DNA from: Incurvaria masculella
Taxonomy: Eukaryota > Arthropoda > Insecta > Lepidoptera > Incurvariidae
Length of the DNA: 64,000 nt
Assembly: GCA_946894095.1 (NCBI GenBank)
Contig: OX335650.1
Span: 5,642,001 to 5,706,000, forward strand
Reading direction: 5' to 3'
Positions 11,312 through 22,289 of the stretch are shown in pieces. How positions within the stretch are numbered: position 1 is the stretch's first letter; each line of letters starts with the position of its first letter. A model generated the notes under the pieces. That model did no database searches, was not told the DNA's origin, and saw nothing but the letters and a program-made list of their open reading frames with translations. The translations under genes and the position numbers were made by a program.

Positions 11312-11720
11312 TCTTTTTTTTTTTATGCGACCTGAAATGGATGGCTAATACCACACAACTACCGTTATGATATTAGCCCAATACACCACATTCCCGAAGG
11401 AATTAGGTGCCATGCCAGGACCTTCCCTTTATGAGCACGGCTACATTGAACTAGATAGAAAACACGGATAAATTTTCATTGCCGCTTCGACCATCTTTTC
11501 ATCCAATGCGATGGTACCAACCCGGGCGGGCTTAAACCCTACCACCTAGTAGGTGAAGGGGACCTACAGTTTTACATGGATTCCGAACCATGAAGCAGCT
11601 CGTATTCGTGACGAAATGCACTTATCGAACTCGGAAAGACAGTGGTGCATGTCGGAATCGAACCCAGACCTCTGGTACGCTAGGCCTGTCCCCGCGCCAC
11701 TAGGCTACGAGCCGCTCGAA
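11312..11720 (-). repeat. Modular SINE, tRNA-type head, full length
   Basis: On the minus strand the head is 'CGGCTCGTAGCCTAGTGGCG' (A box TAGCCTAGTGG) and 'GGGTTCGATTCCGAC' (B box GGTTCGATTCC), about 40 bases apart. The shared junction 'GAATCCATGTAAAACTGTAG', shared body and A-tail follow. This is the best-preserved tRNA-headed copy. It is not a tRNA gene, because the sequence between the boxes does not fold as a tRNA and continues into the SINE body. Confidence 0.9.
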
Positions 11721-12130
11721 GAATTAGTACTAATTTGCATTGGAACATACGAGTATCAGTAACTGTACGTGGAACAATTGAAAAAGCTTCCTGAAGAAGG
11801 CGTAGGGGATATCGAGCATAACTCAAAAAAGACTTCTTGTAGTTTTACACGTATATTCACATGATGACAAAGGGGCTATATTTAGCTAACCAATTTTGGT
11901 ATTATACAATTCCACAACTGCTAACACTCCGCTTTGATGCAGTTATAAAATTGCTAACACCGCAAAACATAACTCAATTTCGCGTAAATACACCTCTATC
12001 GTCCTCAGTTATTCACAATTAGGGTTCGTTAAGGCCGGCAGACACAGTCCAGGAGTGACCCCGCCGCGCTAACCGAATTGGGAGCTTCGCACGACCTTCC
12101 CCCGCGTACTTCCGACCGCCCGTCCTTTGT
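11721..12130. other. No recognisable gene
   Basis: Mostly AT-rich. About 12010-12130 is GC-rich and leads directly into the tandem repeat array. Confidence 0.4.
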
Positions 12131-12136
12131 AACTCA

Positions 12137-12655
12137 ATTACATAAATAAACGCGAACTCTCGACCGTGGTGGCCGAATATCGGTGGAAAGGAATTATCAA
12201 TATGTCATGTTAGCTATGAAGACCTGGAAAAATGCAAGACTCGATTGCATAGTTAAACGCAAACTCTCCACCACGTTGGTCCCATATCGACGAAAAGGGA
12301 TTTTCGATACGTCATGTTGGCTATGAAGACCTCAAAAATGAAAGACTAGTTACATAAATAGACGCTAATTTTCCACCATGATGGTATAATATAGACGGAA
12401 AAGAACAAAATCGAAACATTATATTTGCTATGAAGACTTCGAAATATGCAAGACTCGATTGAATAAATAGACGTGAACTTTCTACCACGGTGGTAGTCTA
12501 ATATCAACTGAAAGGAATTTGTTGATAGGTCATGGCACTCGACGAGGAGCTCGAATAATGCAAGACTCAACTACATAAATAGATGCGAACTCTCGACCGA
12601 GGAGGTCGAATATTGACGTAGAGGAATTTATCTTCACTTCATGTTAACTACAAAT
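12137..12655. repeat. Tandem repeat array, about 4.7 units of 105-112 bp
   Basis: Each unit contains 'ACATAAATARACGCGAAC', 'TCGACCRYGGTGGTCGAATA', 'GGAATT', 'GTCATGTTAGCTATGAAGAC' and 'AATGCAAGACTCGATT'. Unit anchors fall near 12151, 12258, 12363, 12472 and 12584. Units are diverged, so the array is old. It is satellite-like. Confidence 0.85.
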
Positions 12656-12687
12656 TATAAACAGTCATCTTGGTGTTAGTATTTTTA

Positions 12688-13024
12688 ACCGACTTCAAAA
12701 AAGGAGGATGTTATCAATTCGTCTGTATGTTTTTTTTTTATGTTTGTTACCTCATAACTTTTGCCTGGGTGAACCGATTTTGATGATTATTTTTTTAAAT
12801 GATAGCTAGTGCTTCCCAAGTGGTCCCATTTTAATTTGGTTAAGTTCTGACAATGATATCCATGAGAAAATCATAAAAGTCTTAAATTTGTATTAAGATG
12901 TGCGCGACAAATGGACGAATAACTCAATATAACGCCAACCGATTTCGGTGATTCTTTCTTTATTGGAAAGAACGTGTACAAATTAGTAAGTATACTTCAG
13001 ATTCACTAACAATAAACAAATAAA
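12688..13024 (+). repeat. 'ACCGACTTC' family element, copy 1
   Basis: It starts 'AACCGACTTCAAAAAAGGAG', then 'TATCAATTCGTCTGTATG' and a T run. Subterminal text such as 'GTGAACCGATTTTGATGATT' and 'AAGTGGTCCCATTTTAATTT' matches the copy at 29.1 kb. The family is widespread in Lepidoptera. It abuts the foldback at 13025, whose arms begin with the same ACCGACTTC motif. Confidence 0.75.
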
Positions 13025-13310
13025 AATAAAATAACAAAAAAAATTACCGACTTCAAAGAAAAAGCACTAAAAAGTAAAAAATAATTTCCATTTTTGTAGT
13101 TACAATTTCTGTTATTTTTGAGTCGGTGTCAGCCAAGGTTAGCTTAGGTTAGGTTAGGTTAGGTTAGGTTAGGTTCTCTTGATTGGCGCAGCGCGTGCCC
13201 GGCTGATGCCGACTCAAAAAATAACAGAAATCGTAACTACAAAAATGGAAATTATTTTTTACTTTTTAGTGCTTTTTCTTTGAAGTCGGTTATTTTTTTT
13301 GTTATTTTAA
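13025..13310. mobile_element. Foldback element, 110-bp arms, (TTAGG)6 in the loop
   Basis: The left arm (about 13025-13134) and right arm (about 13201-13310) are near-perfect inverse copies. Both include 'ACCGACTTCAAAGAAAAAGC', 'CTACAAAAATGGAAATTATT' and 'AACAGAAAT'. The 66-base loop carries six TTAGG units (13144-13175), the ancestral insect telomere motif. No coding capacity. Confidence 0.92.
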
Positions 13311-14892
13311 TATTTTTTTAAATAAAATATAATAATTATTGACCTCCTTCAATAATGTGGAGCGGTGCAATTTCATCTGTTTGGAGCAAATTGGGGTCGA
13401 CAAGACGCGCAAAGTCGAGCCAAATAGAATAAAAAAATAGTTTAACAATGTTTTTGAGAAACTCGGCGAACCCAAAAGATTTTTTTTCGACTTGATTCGG
13501 AGCGCCTAGTCGACGTCAGCCTTAATACATATTTTGTTATTTCGTAAAAATAATATGCCTGCAAAGCGGCGGCAGTGTGCCCACGCCCTAAGATACCTTG
13601 TTTACAGAGGAAAATTATAAAAATGTGGTCTTATCGGTGCGGCGGCCCTTCCCACTACTTCATCTCTTTCAACAGAACGACACTCGAACTGACTCCAGAC
13701 GTTCGCGTAAACAAACGAAACATATTTATTTGCCTTATTAATAAACCCATAAACATCTGTCGGCCCGACTTCTTCATCTCTTAAACTTGTGTCAAGAGCA
13801 ATTCTGGCAGATCGACTACAGAGGCGTTTAATGAACACGACTGTCGAGTATTTCGTTTTTTTTTTTAGGTTAATGTGGCTTCTGGTTTTGATACAATTCG
13901 TGCGGCTCAGCTCAATGTTTGGATAAGAATTTCCGGTTCAATGTTTATTCCAATGAATGTGGAATTTATTTAACTGACGTCTCTGCGAATGTATTAACAT
14001 TTCATTGATATATGCGGGCGGCATCCTTCCTGATCAATGTTACCCTCGTTCGTGATTCGAAATTGATTTTGAAAGAGTTATTCTTTAATGCCTCACGAAA
14101 TGTAGAATAGATACGAGAATTGTGAAAATTGGCATGAGGACGACCAGAGATAAATGAAGTAGTAAAACGAAGTAGAAATCTAATTCTACGTGTGACCGAG
14201 GTGAACTTTCTGGAAGCCGTGAGACGCATAGACCATGCGGGAAGAAGGCGGAGAGGCAGCGGCAGCGTAGGCGCAATTCAGCGAGTAAGACAGAACGGCA
14301 GTGGCGACAGAAACTCATACGTATAGAATACTGTTACGTTATTTGTAGATTGATACACCGTTAAGTGGACGTAGTATTTATTAGATTTACACTGGATCGT
14401 ATCAACAAATATAGGAGGGATTCCTTGGATGACAAGCAGGAATGGCGACCGGAACTCCCAGTGACAGTTGACGTTTGTCAAGAGTGTTGCCACTCCCAAC
14501 AAATCAACAAATACATTGACGGTAGCGCCGGCCAGTCAATTCTTACGAATTCGCTCACTAATGATATTCTCGAGATCCAAAGACACGTAAGAACAATTGA
14601 AGATGCGGTTTAGTGCAACGAACATTCGATGTTGAGCTTCCCGAATTCGTAAGGGAACTGAAAACCATCAGTGCATCATAACGTATAAGTGTATACGCTG
14701 CCGCCAAACGCGGTCGCCACTTCCGTCCTTCCTTACTCTCTGGCGCAACTGCACTGATTTAACTCTTGACAAGTTCGGATGACTCTGTCTTAACTGCACT
14801 CGACAGTAGCTTCCGGTAATCCTCGCCTACGAGTATGGAGCTGCTACTGGGGTAATTCGCCGCCCCGTTGCCGTGTGGATGGATGGGGACGC
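13311..14892. other. No recognisable gene
   Basis: The 82-codon open frame at 14365-14613 and the opposing frames at 14002-14502 overlap each other on both strands and match nothing I recognise. The GC-rich patch around 14220-14290 is purine-biased. No repeat family is seen. Confidence 0.4.
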
Positions 14893-15062
14893 ATCATAAA
14901 GTCCAAAAAACACAAGGTCCAAAACTCATACCCTCCAAAACAATAACGAATACAGATATTTTGAATTAGGTAAGGTTAGATTATATTATATGCATTTTAT
15001 AATACACGCGAAAAATACATACATGCTCTGGGTTTTGGACCTTATGCTTTTTGGACTTTATG
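14893..15062. mobile_element. 170-bp MITE with 'CATAAAGTCCAAAA' terminal subrepeats, copy 1
   Basis: The left end 'CATAAAGTCCAAAAAACACA' is inverse to the right end '...GCTTTTTGGACTTTATG' over about 31 bases. Within each end the unit CATAAAGTCCAAAAC recurs two or three times with small changes. The AT-rich centre has a weak TTAGG-like run. Confidence 0.88.
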
Positions 15063-15668
15063 AAGGCGACCCGATAGATGTATAAGATATGTTTAGAATA
15101 TAAAAATAAGGATCCATGCGTTTCAGAACGAAAAATAAATATGTACACATAGTTTTTGATTTTATCTCTATAGAAATATGGTTAAGGAGTCAATTTTACT
15201 TACTACTTGAAGCTAATGAAACTCAACAATATGCTACCAGAAAAAAGGTACTGAAAATTTATAATATATCAGAAAAAACCAAGCACGGGCAGTAATTAGT
15301 ATTCATGAAAAAACTCCACCCTTTGTGAAATAATCCTCAGTCAAAGCTATTAAGAAGATGCACCCGATGAAACATAATTTTGGAAGCATGTACCTTATAT
15401 TGATTAAAAAAGGATATTTGGGAATAAGAAATGAATAGGGAAACACTACCGAAAAAAGGGTGTTTCAAGGTTCAGGTGTGTGTTTCAAACCTGTACGAAC
15501 TGTTCCGCTCTAACTTTAAAATTTGTATCGTATGAATAATGTTTTTCCAGTAGTGGCTGAGAATGCCATATGTAGAGCTAACTAAATGTTATTAAACTAT
15601 AAATTGCCACATATTTTCTTAAATGTGTAGCGTATATACTAAAATTGGGATATAAACATCATCAGAAT
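15063..15668. other. AT-rich spacer between twin MITEs
   Basis: Nothing recognisable lies between the two related MITEs. Confidence 0.4.
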
Positions 15669-15822
15669 CATAAAGTCCAAAAAGCATAAAGTCCAAAACC
15701 CATACCGTCCAAAACACTTATGAATATGGATATTTTCAACTAGGTTAGGTTAGGTTAGAATGCATGCATTTCATACTTTTGGATGTTCTCGGTTTTGGAT
15801 CTTAAGCTTTTTATACTCTATG
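15669..15822. mobile_element. 154-bp MITE, copy 2 of the CATAAAGTCC family
   Basis: Same structure and orientation as the copy at 14893. The left end has three tandem subrepeats (CATAAAGTCCAAAAAG, CATAAAGTCCAAAACC, CATACCGTCCAAAACA). The right end is more decayed ('GGATCTTAAGCTTTTTATAC'). The centre holds three TTAGG units near 15742. Confidence 0.85.
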
Positions 15823-17660
15823 AAGATTTAGAAATATACATATTCGTACATAGTTTTATACATTTTTGTAGCTATTATAGACAGAGTTTGTATTATTACT
15901 CTAGAGGCAAATGCGATTTTTGTTTAGATTTTTTAATCTGAAGTGAATGAATATTTTTGATATCGAGAGAAATTAGCCTTAATATTTTCAGTGTGGGCAA
16001 AGATCAGAGGCGAGAGAGTTCGTTCGCGTCTCGAACAGCCGCTTGTTACGCCCACACAAATTGCTATCATAACAAGAATGAATTGCTCGCAGCAATCTCT
16101 TCTCTTTAATAAGTTTAATATAAATTTATAAACAAGTCTCGTGTTAATTTTAATGATTGCCTACCTGCGGAGAAAGAGTAGATTGCGTACAACGTTTGTG
16201 TTATTTTCGGAGCAGCATAGGGTTCCAAATATAATTATATAAAAGAAGGGACCAACTAATAATTCAACTCAAAGTGTTATCTTACAAAAATGTATCAAAA
16301 ACTATGATTATACAATTGCTTCTAACATTCTTATAAATACACAAATGATAAGATGATTGATTTAGATCGATGATTCAGAACTAAATGATGATTATGTCTG
16401 CTGTTCATTATTTTTATGATTGAATTTAAATCATTGTTTGGATAGTTTGGATATACTTAGATGTTCAATAAACACATCTTAATATTTCTGTTATGAAAAT
16501 ATTTTTATATTATATATTTTATTTATTTACAAGGTGCAAACATTTATTTAATCTTCAGCTCTGTCGGAGGATTAAAAAAAAACAACTAAAAGTTCCGCCA
16601 CTTTCAGAAATTATTATTTTTTTATAGATCTCCTGCAAACGTTTGTAACCGAAATGCAGAAAAGACAGTTAAAAGAAACTTACATACAAGTTTAAAAACT
16701 CGTGTGCTCATTTTATGTTCATTTTCCTGTTTCAAAGTTTGCTCTATCCCAGCACAATCTAAAGTGTCGTTTTTGATGTTGATCCTATGTTGGTTGTCTG
16801 AAACGAATTGTTTTAAGTCCGTGTGCACATATCGTAAGGTTTATTAGGCCCGGAGCCGTGTTCCTTATCGGCATAGTGCAGCAAACAGCGGCGTGTGTCC
16901 GATAACGCATGTCGTGTCAATATTTTCTTGTCGTTATGTACTAGCTAATTTTGTTTATATTATCAGCAGCACTGAATCCGTCGCAAGCTAAACTAAAATG
17001 AAAATAATGTGGTCTGTTTGTAAAAATAAGACATACATCGTCGATGTTCGGGTAAATTTCAAAATAGTCAAGAATAAAAAACTGTTATAATACCGCCTTT
17101 CAAATTTGCATATTCTCTCTGATTGCACATGCGTTGTTACGATAAATTAAGGAATTCCAAAGATAATACAAATATTTTAATGAGAATCAACGTTAGTCAC
17201 AAAACTCATAAAAATATGGCGCATTAATGAGGCGATAACATTGTTATGAAACCACATTATACATGTTTTATGGGGTCATTATTCCATATAGTTAACCTCG
17301 TGTGGTACCTATAGAATCAAAACATATATTTTTGTCGGATGTGGCATAGAACTAGTGCAATTTAACGACTGTTCTGTCTGCATTTACCTAGTTTAAAATA
17401 TAGGACACGAATTTATTATTAGTTTTTTTTTATTAAGAAAACGCAAAATTACCTTCCCCGCATATTGGTAAAAATTTGGTTTACATAAATTAGCTGTCGG
17501 GTCTGACTACTTATTTCTGCACACCCGTATACAGTATTCAGGATAGAAACAGGTAATCCTACCCATATAATCAGCATATAGGTACTTTGATAACATATTT
17601 TAGTAAATTTAATCTTTCTCGGTGTAATAGTAATTGTGAAATCAACCTAATAGTAATGAG
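15823..17660. other. No recognisable gene
   Basis: AT-rich with scattered short ORFs on both strands. Nothing was assigned. Confidence 0.4.
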
Positions 17661-17661
17661 G

Positions 17662-17770
17662 AGAGAAGCTGTCAAAAAATAGCATGAGATTAGCACCGGA
17701 CTAACCATACAAAAACCGGATTAGTGCCGACCTTAATACGCGTACTAAAGTTAGTCCGCCCACTCTAAAT
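17662..17770 (-). mobile_element. Short TIR element ('TCAGAGTGGGCGGACTAA' family), copy 1
   Basis: On the minus strand it reads 'AGAGTGGGCGGACTAACTTT', 'ACCGGTTTTTGTATGG', 'TTAGTCCGGTGCTAATCTCA' and 'TTTTTGACAG', matching the copy at 32472-32586. Its outer end is decayed. Confidence 0.7.
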
Positions 17771-18717
17771 ACTGCTCTACATTTTTAACGCGGTCACTCA
17801 TCTCGCTTTACAAATTTGGATTACTGTATCATAAAAATGTATGTAATGAACAGTTTGTACCTAAAATCTTACTCAATACATTATTTTTAAACACGTTCTG
17901 CTTAATAAATACATTCAGTTAAAGCGTGAACAGTGGAGGCAATATTAACAGCATTAGATTCTTTATATAAACAGCCTTTTAATCTAATGTAATTCATAAA
18001 CATTATGCAAATATGAGGCCCGCGAAAGCTCTGACAAAAAGTGGCGACCGCCCAGGGACATTAGACGGAACCAGGGGCGGAACTTCTAAAAGCTTCTAAC
18101 ATCTATTTAATTTGCAAAACGTCCACTTACAGATTAGCATACTGCGGCGCAACTTGTGTGTGACGTCATTGTTTGGTACTTAGCTCAAGGCAGTGTAGCC
18201 TAGTGAGCGTATTTATATAAATATGGTATTGGAAGCTCTTCTGCTATGTTAAGAGCCTGCATATTAATATTGAAATATGTATTTACCAAAGATACATACA
18301 TAAAGATGTCGCGCAGCTACTCTCAGGAGAAACCTGCTTTATACATGAAAAACTTGTCTGATTAAATAATTGTTTTCATGAATATATTTTAAATCCTAGA
18401 AGCCTAGTTTTTGGCATAATTTAAATAAAATATCTTTGAAAATGGAGTAAGCAATAGGTTTCACTTTTTGTATAGGGCGACACGAAAAATATACTCATAT
18501 AAATGGTGCATCAAAGACGTTTGTTTTTTTGGCAGGCGAGACCATTGACCCGTGAAATGAGAGCTCTAAATTGTTTGTTAGGACTATCCATACATTAAAA
18601 TGACAAGTCCATTCAGAGCGAAAATGCGACAAGTTTAACGGATACATTACCGTACTTTTCGCCCTTAGTAATTTGCCTTACTTCGTGACGCTTCTCCTGT
18701 CTAAAAGATCTGGTTTT
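17771..18717. other. No recognisable gene
   Basis: The patch at about 18015-18200 is slightly GC-richer. Nothing was assigned. Confidence 0.4.
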
Positions 18718-18948
18718 TAGGGTTTCGTACCCAAAGGGTGAAGACGGAACCCTATTACTAAGCCTCCGCTGTCCGTCCGTCCTGAATTTTTCACAGATTG
18801 TATATTTATTTTGCCGCTGTAACAACAAATAGGTAAAATAAAAAATAAGAATAGTTAAAGGGGGGAGGGGGCATACAAAAACGTGGTTTTTTGGTGTTTA
18901 TGGTACGGAACCCTTCGTGTGCGAGTCCGACTCGCACTTGGCCGGTTT
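18718..18948 (+). mobile_element. 'AGGGTTCCGTACCC' element, copy 1 of a head-to-tail pair
   Basis: It runs 'GGGTTTCGTACCCAAAGGGT', 'CTATTACTAAGCCTCCGCTG', '(TCCG)n', then 'GGTACGGAACCCTTCGTGTG', the palindrome 'GTGCGAGTCCGACTCGCAC' and 'TTGGCCGGTTTT'. The start and the 'GGTACGGAACCCT' near the end are inverted copies. This is one of the commonest lepidopteran non-autonomous repeats. The 3'-terminal hairpin resembles Helitron ends, but no CTRR terminus is evident. Confidence 0.88.
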
Positions 18949-19233
18949 TAGGATTTCGTACCCAAAGGGTGCCAAACGGAACTCTATTACTAAGCCTCAG
19001 CTGTCCGTCCGCCCGTCACAGATCTTTATCTCATGAACCGCAATAGGTAAACAGCTGAAATTTACACAGAGTGTCTATTTTTGTTGCCGCTATAACGACT
19101 AAAAGTAATAATAAAAACCAAATAAAAAATAAAAGAGGTTACCAAACAAGAAGCGTAATTTATGTCAGTGAAATATTGTATAATCGTACGGAACCCTTCG
19201 TGTGCGATTCTTACTCGCACTTGGCCGGTTTTT
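18949..19233 (+). mobile_element. 'AGGGTTCCGTACCC' element, copy 2 of the pair
   Basis: It starts exactly where copy 1 ends ('GGCCGGTTTTAGGATTTCGT'), giving a head-to-tail dimer. It has the same internal landmarks and 3' hairpin (one arm mutated), then a T run. Confidence 0.88.
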
Positions 19234-20519
19234 ATTTTTAATCTTAATAATATTTAACTTATAACTAACGCTTAAAATAAATGTTATATGAAAAAAATAA
19301 AAAATTAAAGAGGATAATGAGGTGATCGAATTCGATACAAGGGCTCGTGCCTGTTTCCTCATTCAAACGAAGAAATATTTTTCTAAAATTTTGCACATTA
19401 AATAAACCAAATGAGATCTACATCTTTATGTTTTTAATTTTTTTATAACTTAACTTGTTTAAGAGGCGGTGCTCACCCCGTCGAATTAGAGGCGCCGCCG
19501 AGGTCATGAGCATATGGGTCTGGAATAGGATCCTAGGGAGCTCACTGAATCCTCGGCGTGACACGAGCGGCGTCGCGGGTTGGTGTTGGCTGGCTGACGA
19601 ATGCAAACTCACGGGACTACAGTGCTCACAAAAGTCCTCCACGAGCACGGTAACCCGCAACGAAAACACTCACTAGAAACCGCAACCCGCACGAAATAAA
19701 CGTGTCGTTGGCTTACCAACATAATCTAACCTCTCGTCAGTTCATCCATATAATTGTGACAGCTCCATAGTCACAAACTAAACAGTATTCTATATCGGTG
19801 CTCAGAGATCCGCGCAACTCGGTCACTAAATTAAACATAACTTATACCTACATATTACGTAAGCCCTTAAACATTTTGATATATATCTTTACGCCCTTAC
19901 ATTTAACCCTGTCATAAATTGTCTTATATCCGTGATGTACGTCTCTAAAAAATGGTATACAAATACAAGAAAGCTTATATGATGGATATAAGTTAAGTTA
20001 ACAAAAAAATTAAAACGTATAGATACGTAGCTCTCAATAAATTTATTGAATGTGCAAAATTTCAGATTTATTTTTCAACTTTCCTGAGAAAACAGGCACG
20101 TATGGAGCTAGATAACGTTATTATCCTCTTAAGGCACCGATTAGGTTAACAAAAATACAAATTGATCGTTGCCTACGAGAAATTCTCATGGCTCGCATGT
20201 GTTGCATCGAGCGCAGCGAGAACGCTTATCAAAACAAGCCCGGGGAATGTGACGAATATTCCTGAAGGTTAAGCGTTATTTATGGTATTTCGGGGTCGAC
20301 GAAAAAAACTGTATCAGCTCGGTTAAACAATCGCCTCTTAAATTATATTGGGTAAACATTCCGTGAGAGAGTTAAACTTGAAAATGTTCATGTTTTAAAT
20401 AGTAAGGCCCTTTCACACTTACCGGTTTTAGGGGAAGTTACAACGTCGATACAGCATTCGAAATGTTTCTTTCGACGCTAAAAATCTTAAAGACTTCGTT
20501 CTTTTACGTTTAGCGCTTC
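19234..20519. other. No recognisable gene
   Basis: About 19455-19680 is GC-richer, with open frames on both strands (73-83 codons) and no family match. The rest is AT-rich. Confidence 0.4.
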
Positions 20520-20780
20520 ATATGGCGTACGCCATGTCCTCAAATAAGAGGTGTCTGACGATCCCATGGGCTTTCGAATTTTTGGGGGGACTGTCAAAAT
20601 CATGCCGACCGGCTGTTCGAAGGTTTCCAGAATGTATCCGGGGGGAAACAAATCGGCCGGGTGTCACAATAGTTTACAGACTATAATGATAAAGGATCTA
20701 GAGGATCGGTTCGTTCTAATTTTGGGAATATTGTCAGTAAATGGGTGCATTCCTTGCCTGCTCCGCGTTCAGCGATGGCA
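20520..20780 (-). mobile_element. LINE 3' fragment, inactive (same family as 24.9 kb)
   Basis: On the minus strand it aligns throughout with 25140-25420, for example 'AACCGATCCTCTAGATCCTT', 'GAAAGCCCATGGGATCGTC' and 'TGGCGTACGCCATATG'. The coding frame is broken by indels and an in-frame stop. Only the C-terminal RT tail and 3' end are present. Confidence 0.85.
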
Positions 20781-22015
20781 GACTCATTACCATGTGAGTC
20801 TGTCCTATAAACCTACTAAGAATGAAAATATCGTATCGTGCCCTGTTAGTTTTATTGATCAATCGATACATATGATCAAACTTTACCTACGAGTAATATA
20901 GTTGTGATATGGTATGACACATGTCTAATGGCGGCTGTGATGGTGTTAAAAACGTTTCAGAACAGCCTAGTCAGTAAGGTTTCACAATGAAGCTTTGATA
21001 ACGTTGTCTTTTCCATTTAAAAAGTATATAAATACCGCGGTCACCCGCAGAGAAATGTCGTCTATCTCTATACACAGTCGTCCAACATGAAACAAGCCTT
21101 TTGAAATATGTTTGTTTTGACGCGCTCGCCCGCGCCCGCGGGGAGGGCGCAGTGTTGACACGTCTGCCCACCCCACGGGGCGCGGGATCGATGCTACGGC
21201 GACAAGTGAAAATATAGGAGCGTCACCATTGTTCCCGCATTTGATTAATTGGGTACGTCGGATGATTCCATTTCGTGGAAAGCCATCTGTAAAAAAACCT
21301 GGCGTTGTTGAACTTTGAACCGAAAGGGTTGATGTTTGCGTGTAGCGATTTTACACCCACACGTAATTATAAACGTCATGAATGATATTGATTGAACATT
21401 ATAGTAGAATAAAATCAATGGTACCTACATATTATTTTGCAATTCTGTAGTAAACTCTATTGTACTTTCGAGAATTTAGTCCGAAAACGCATACTTTTGT
21501 GCTCTCCAGGCAACTTCCCCGTGCATGTGAAAACCGTAAGCCAAAATTTGGTTTTACGCCAATCCGCGGAGTTCCAGACTCATCGCGCCGTGGCTTCATG
21601 CCATGTATTCACGCCGCGCGCCCGTGTATTGGGTTAATCATCAATCCATCAGGCTGCGCCGGCGTGACGCCAGTCTTCTTGTGCATGTGCAAACCACATC
21701 CGTTTTGCTACAGTTCGCCTGAAGACGTGTATATCGAAGTGGTAGGATTGCGCGTGCTTGCGTGCGTATCTAGGATAGAGGGAGTGAGTAGGCGAATATG
21801 TCGAGTTTGCGGGAATCAGTGTTTATGGAAAGTCACTGCCAAGGACTACAGGATCCTAGAGCTTTGGAGCTGCTCGTAAAAATGATGATAAAGAGCGATC
21901 TTAACGCAAAGTTATTACGACTCCCAAATGTTGTCGTGATATCTTTTTTATTTTATTACTAAATATTTTAATTCCTTATAGTTCTTCACTGATATACTAA
22001 TGCTATGATATTCTA
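20781..22015. other. No recognisable gene; GC-rich patch
   Basis: A CpG-rich patch lies at about 21115-21195. A 139-codon plus-strand frame (21460-21879) is cysteine-rich by chance composition and resembles no family I know; I do not call it a gene. Confidence 0.4.
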
Positions 22016-22289
22016 AATAACGAAGACTGAATTCTCATGTGTCGTATTTGGATCTTTTTTTATGTGGGTGCTTACGAGTTGTAGTAATTTAAAGTATGTA
22101 GCCTCGTCCATTGTTAGATAGTTACCGCAATCGCTTGGCTCTAATGACAATTCGTTTAACAGGTTGATATGTGAATAAGTAATCCTCTTTCTTAGCAATT
22201 GTTTACGCCTTGATTTAGGTTTTTTTTCTTATCAAAATGTAGGCACTAATTGCAGCAGCCGCAAGTAATTCCTCTTCGCCTGAATCCAT
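22016..22289 (-). pseudogene. Harbinger (PIF-type) transposase, N-terminal remnant with frameshift
   Basis: The minus-strand ATG at 22289 opens with an acidic then alanine-rich start (MDSGEEELLAAAA). After a run of eight A's (about 22221-22228) the frame shifts by one base and continues through 'LLNELSLEPSDCGNYL', 'MDEATYFKLLQLV' and 'HIKKD', then diverges and stops at about 22016. This layout, a short acidic start, a basic stretch and 'LLNEL...NYLRMDEATYLKLLSLVTPLIKK'-like text, is the N-terminus of insect PIF/Harbinger transposases. Those are normally about 350-400 residues with a DDE_Tnp_4 catalytic core. Only about 85 residues remain, with no catalytic residue, so the copy is dead. TIRs were not identified. 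Confidence 0.72.

Noticed and set aside
11640..11720. tRNA gene suggested by A box and B box
   Set aside because: The boxes lie in the head of a SINE that recurs at other loci with the same body. No cloverleaf or acceptor stem forms.
13144..13175. Telomere or chromosome end
   Set aside because: Only six TTAGG units, inside the loop of a foldback element and flanked by ordinary interspersed DNA.
21460..21879. 139-codon ORF as a gene
   Set aside because: No domain, signal peptide or splice support. A second frame (21437-21637) overlaps it.
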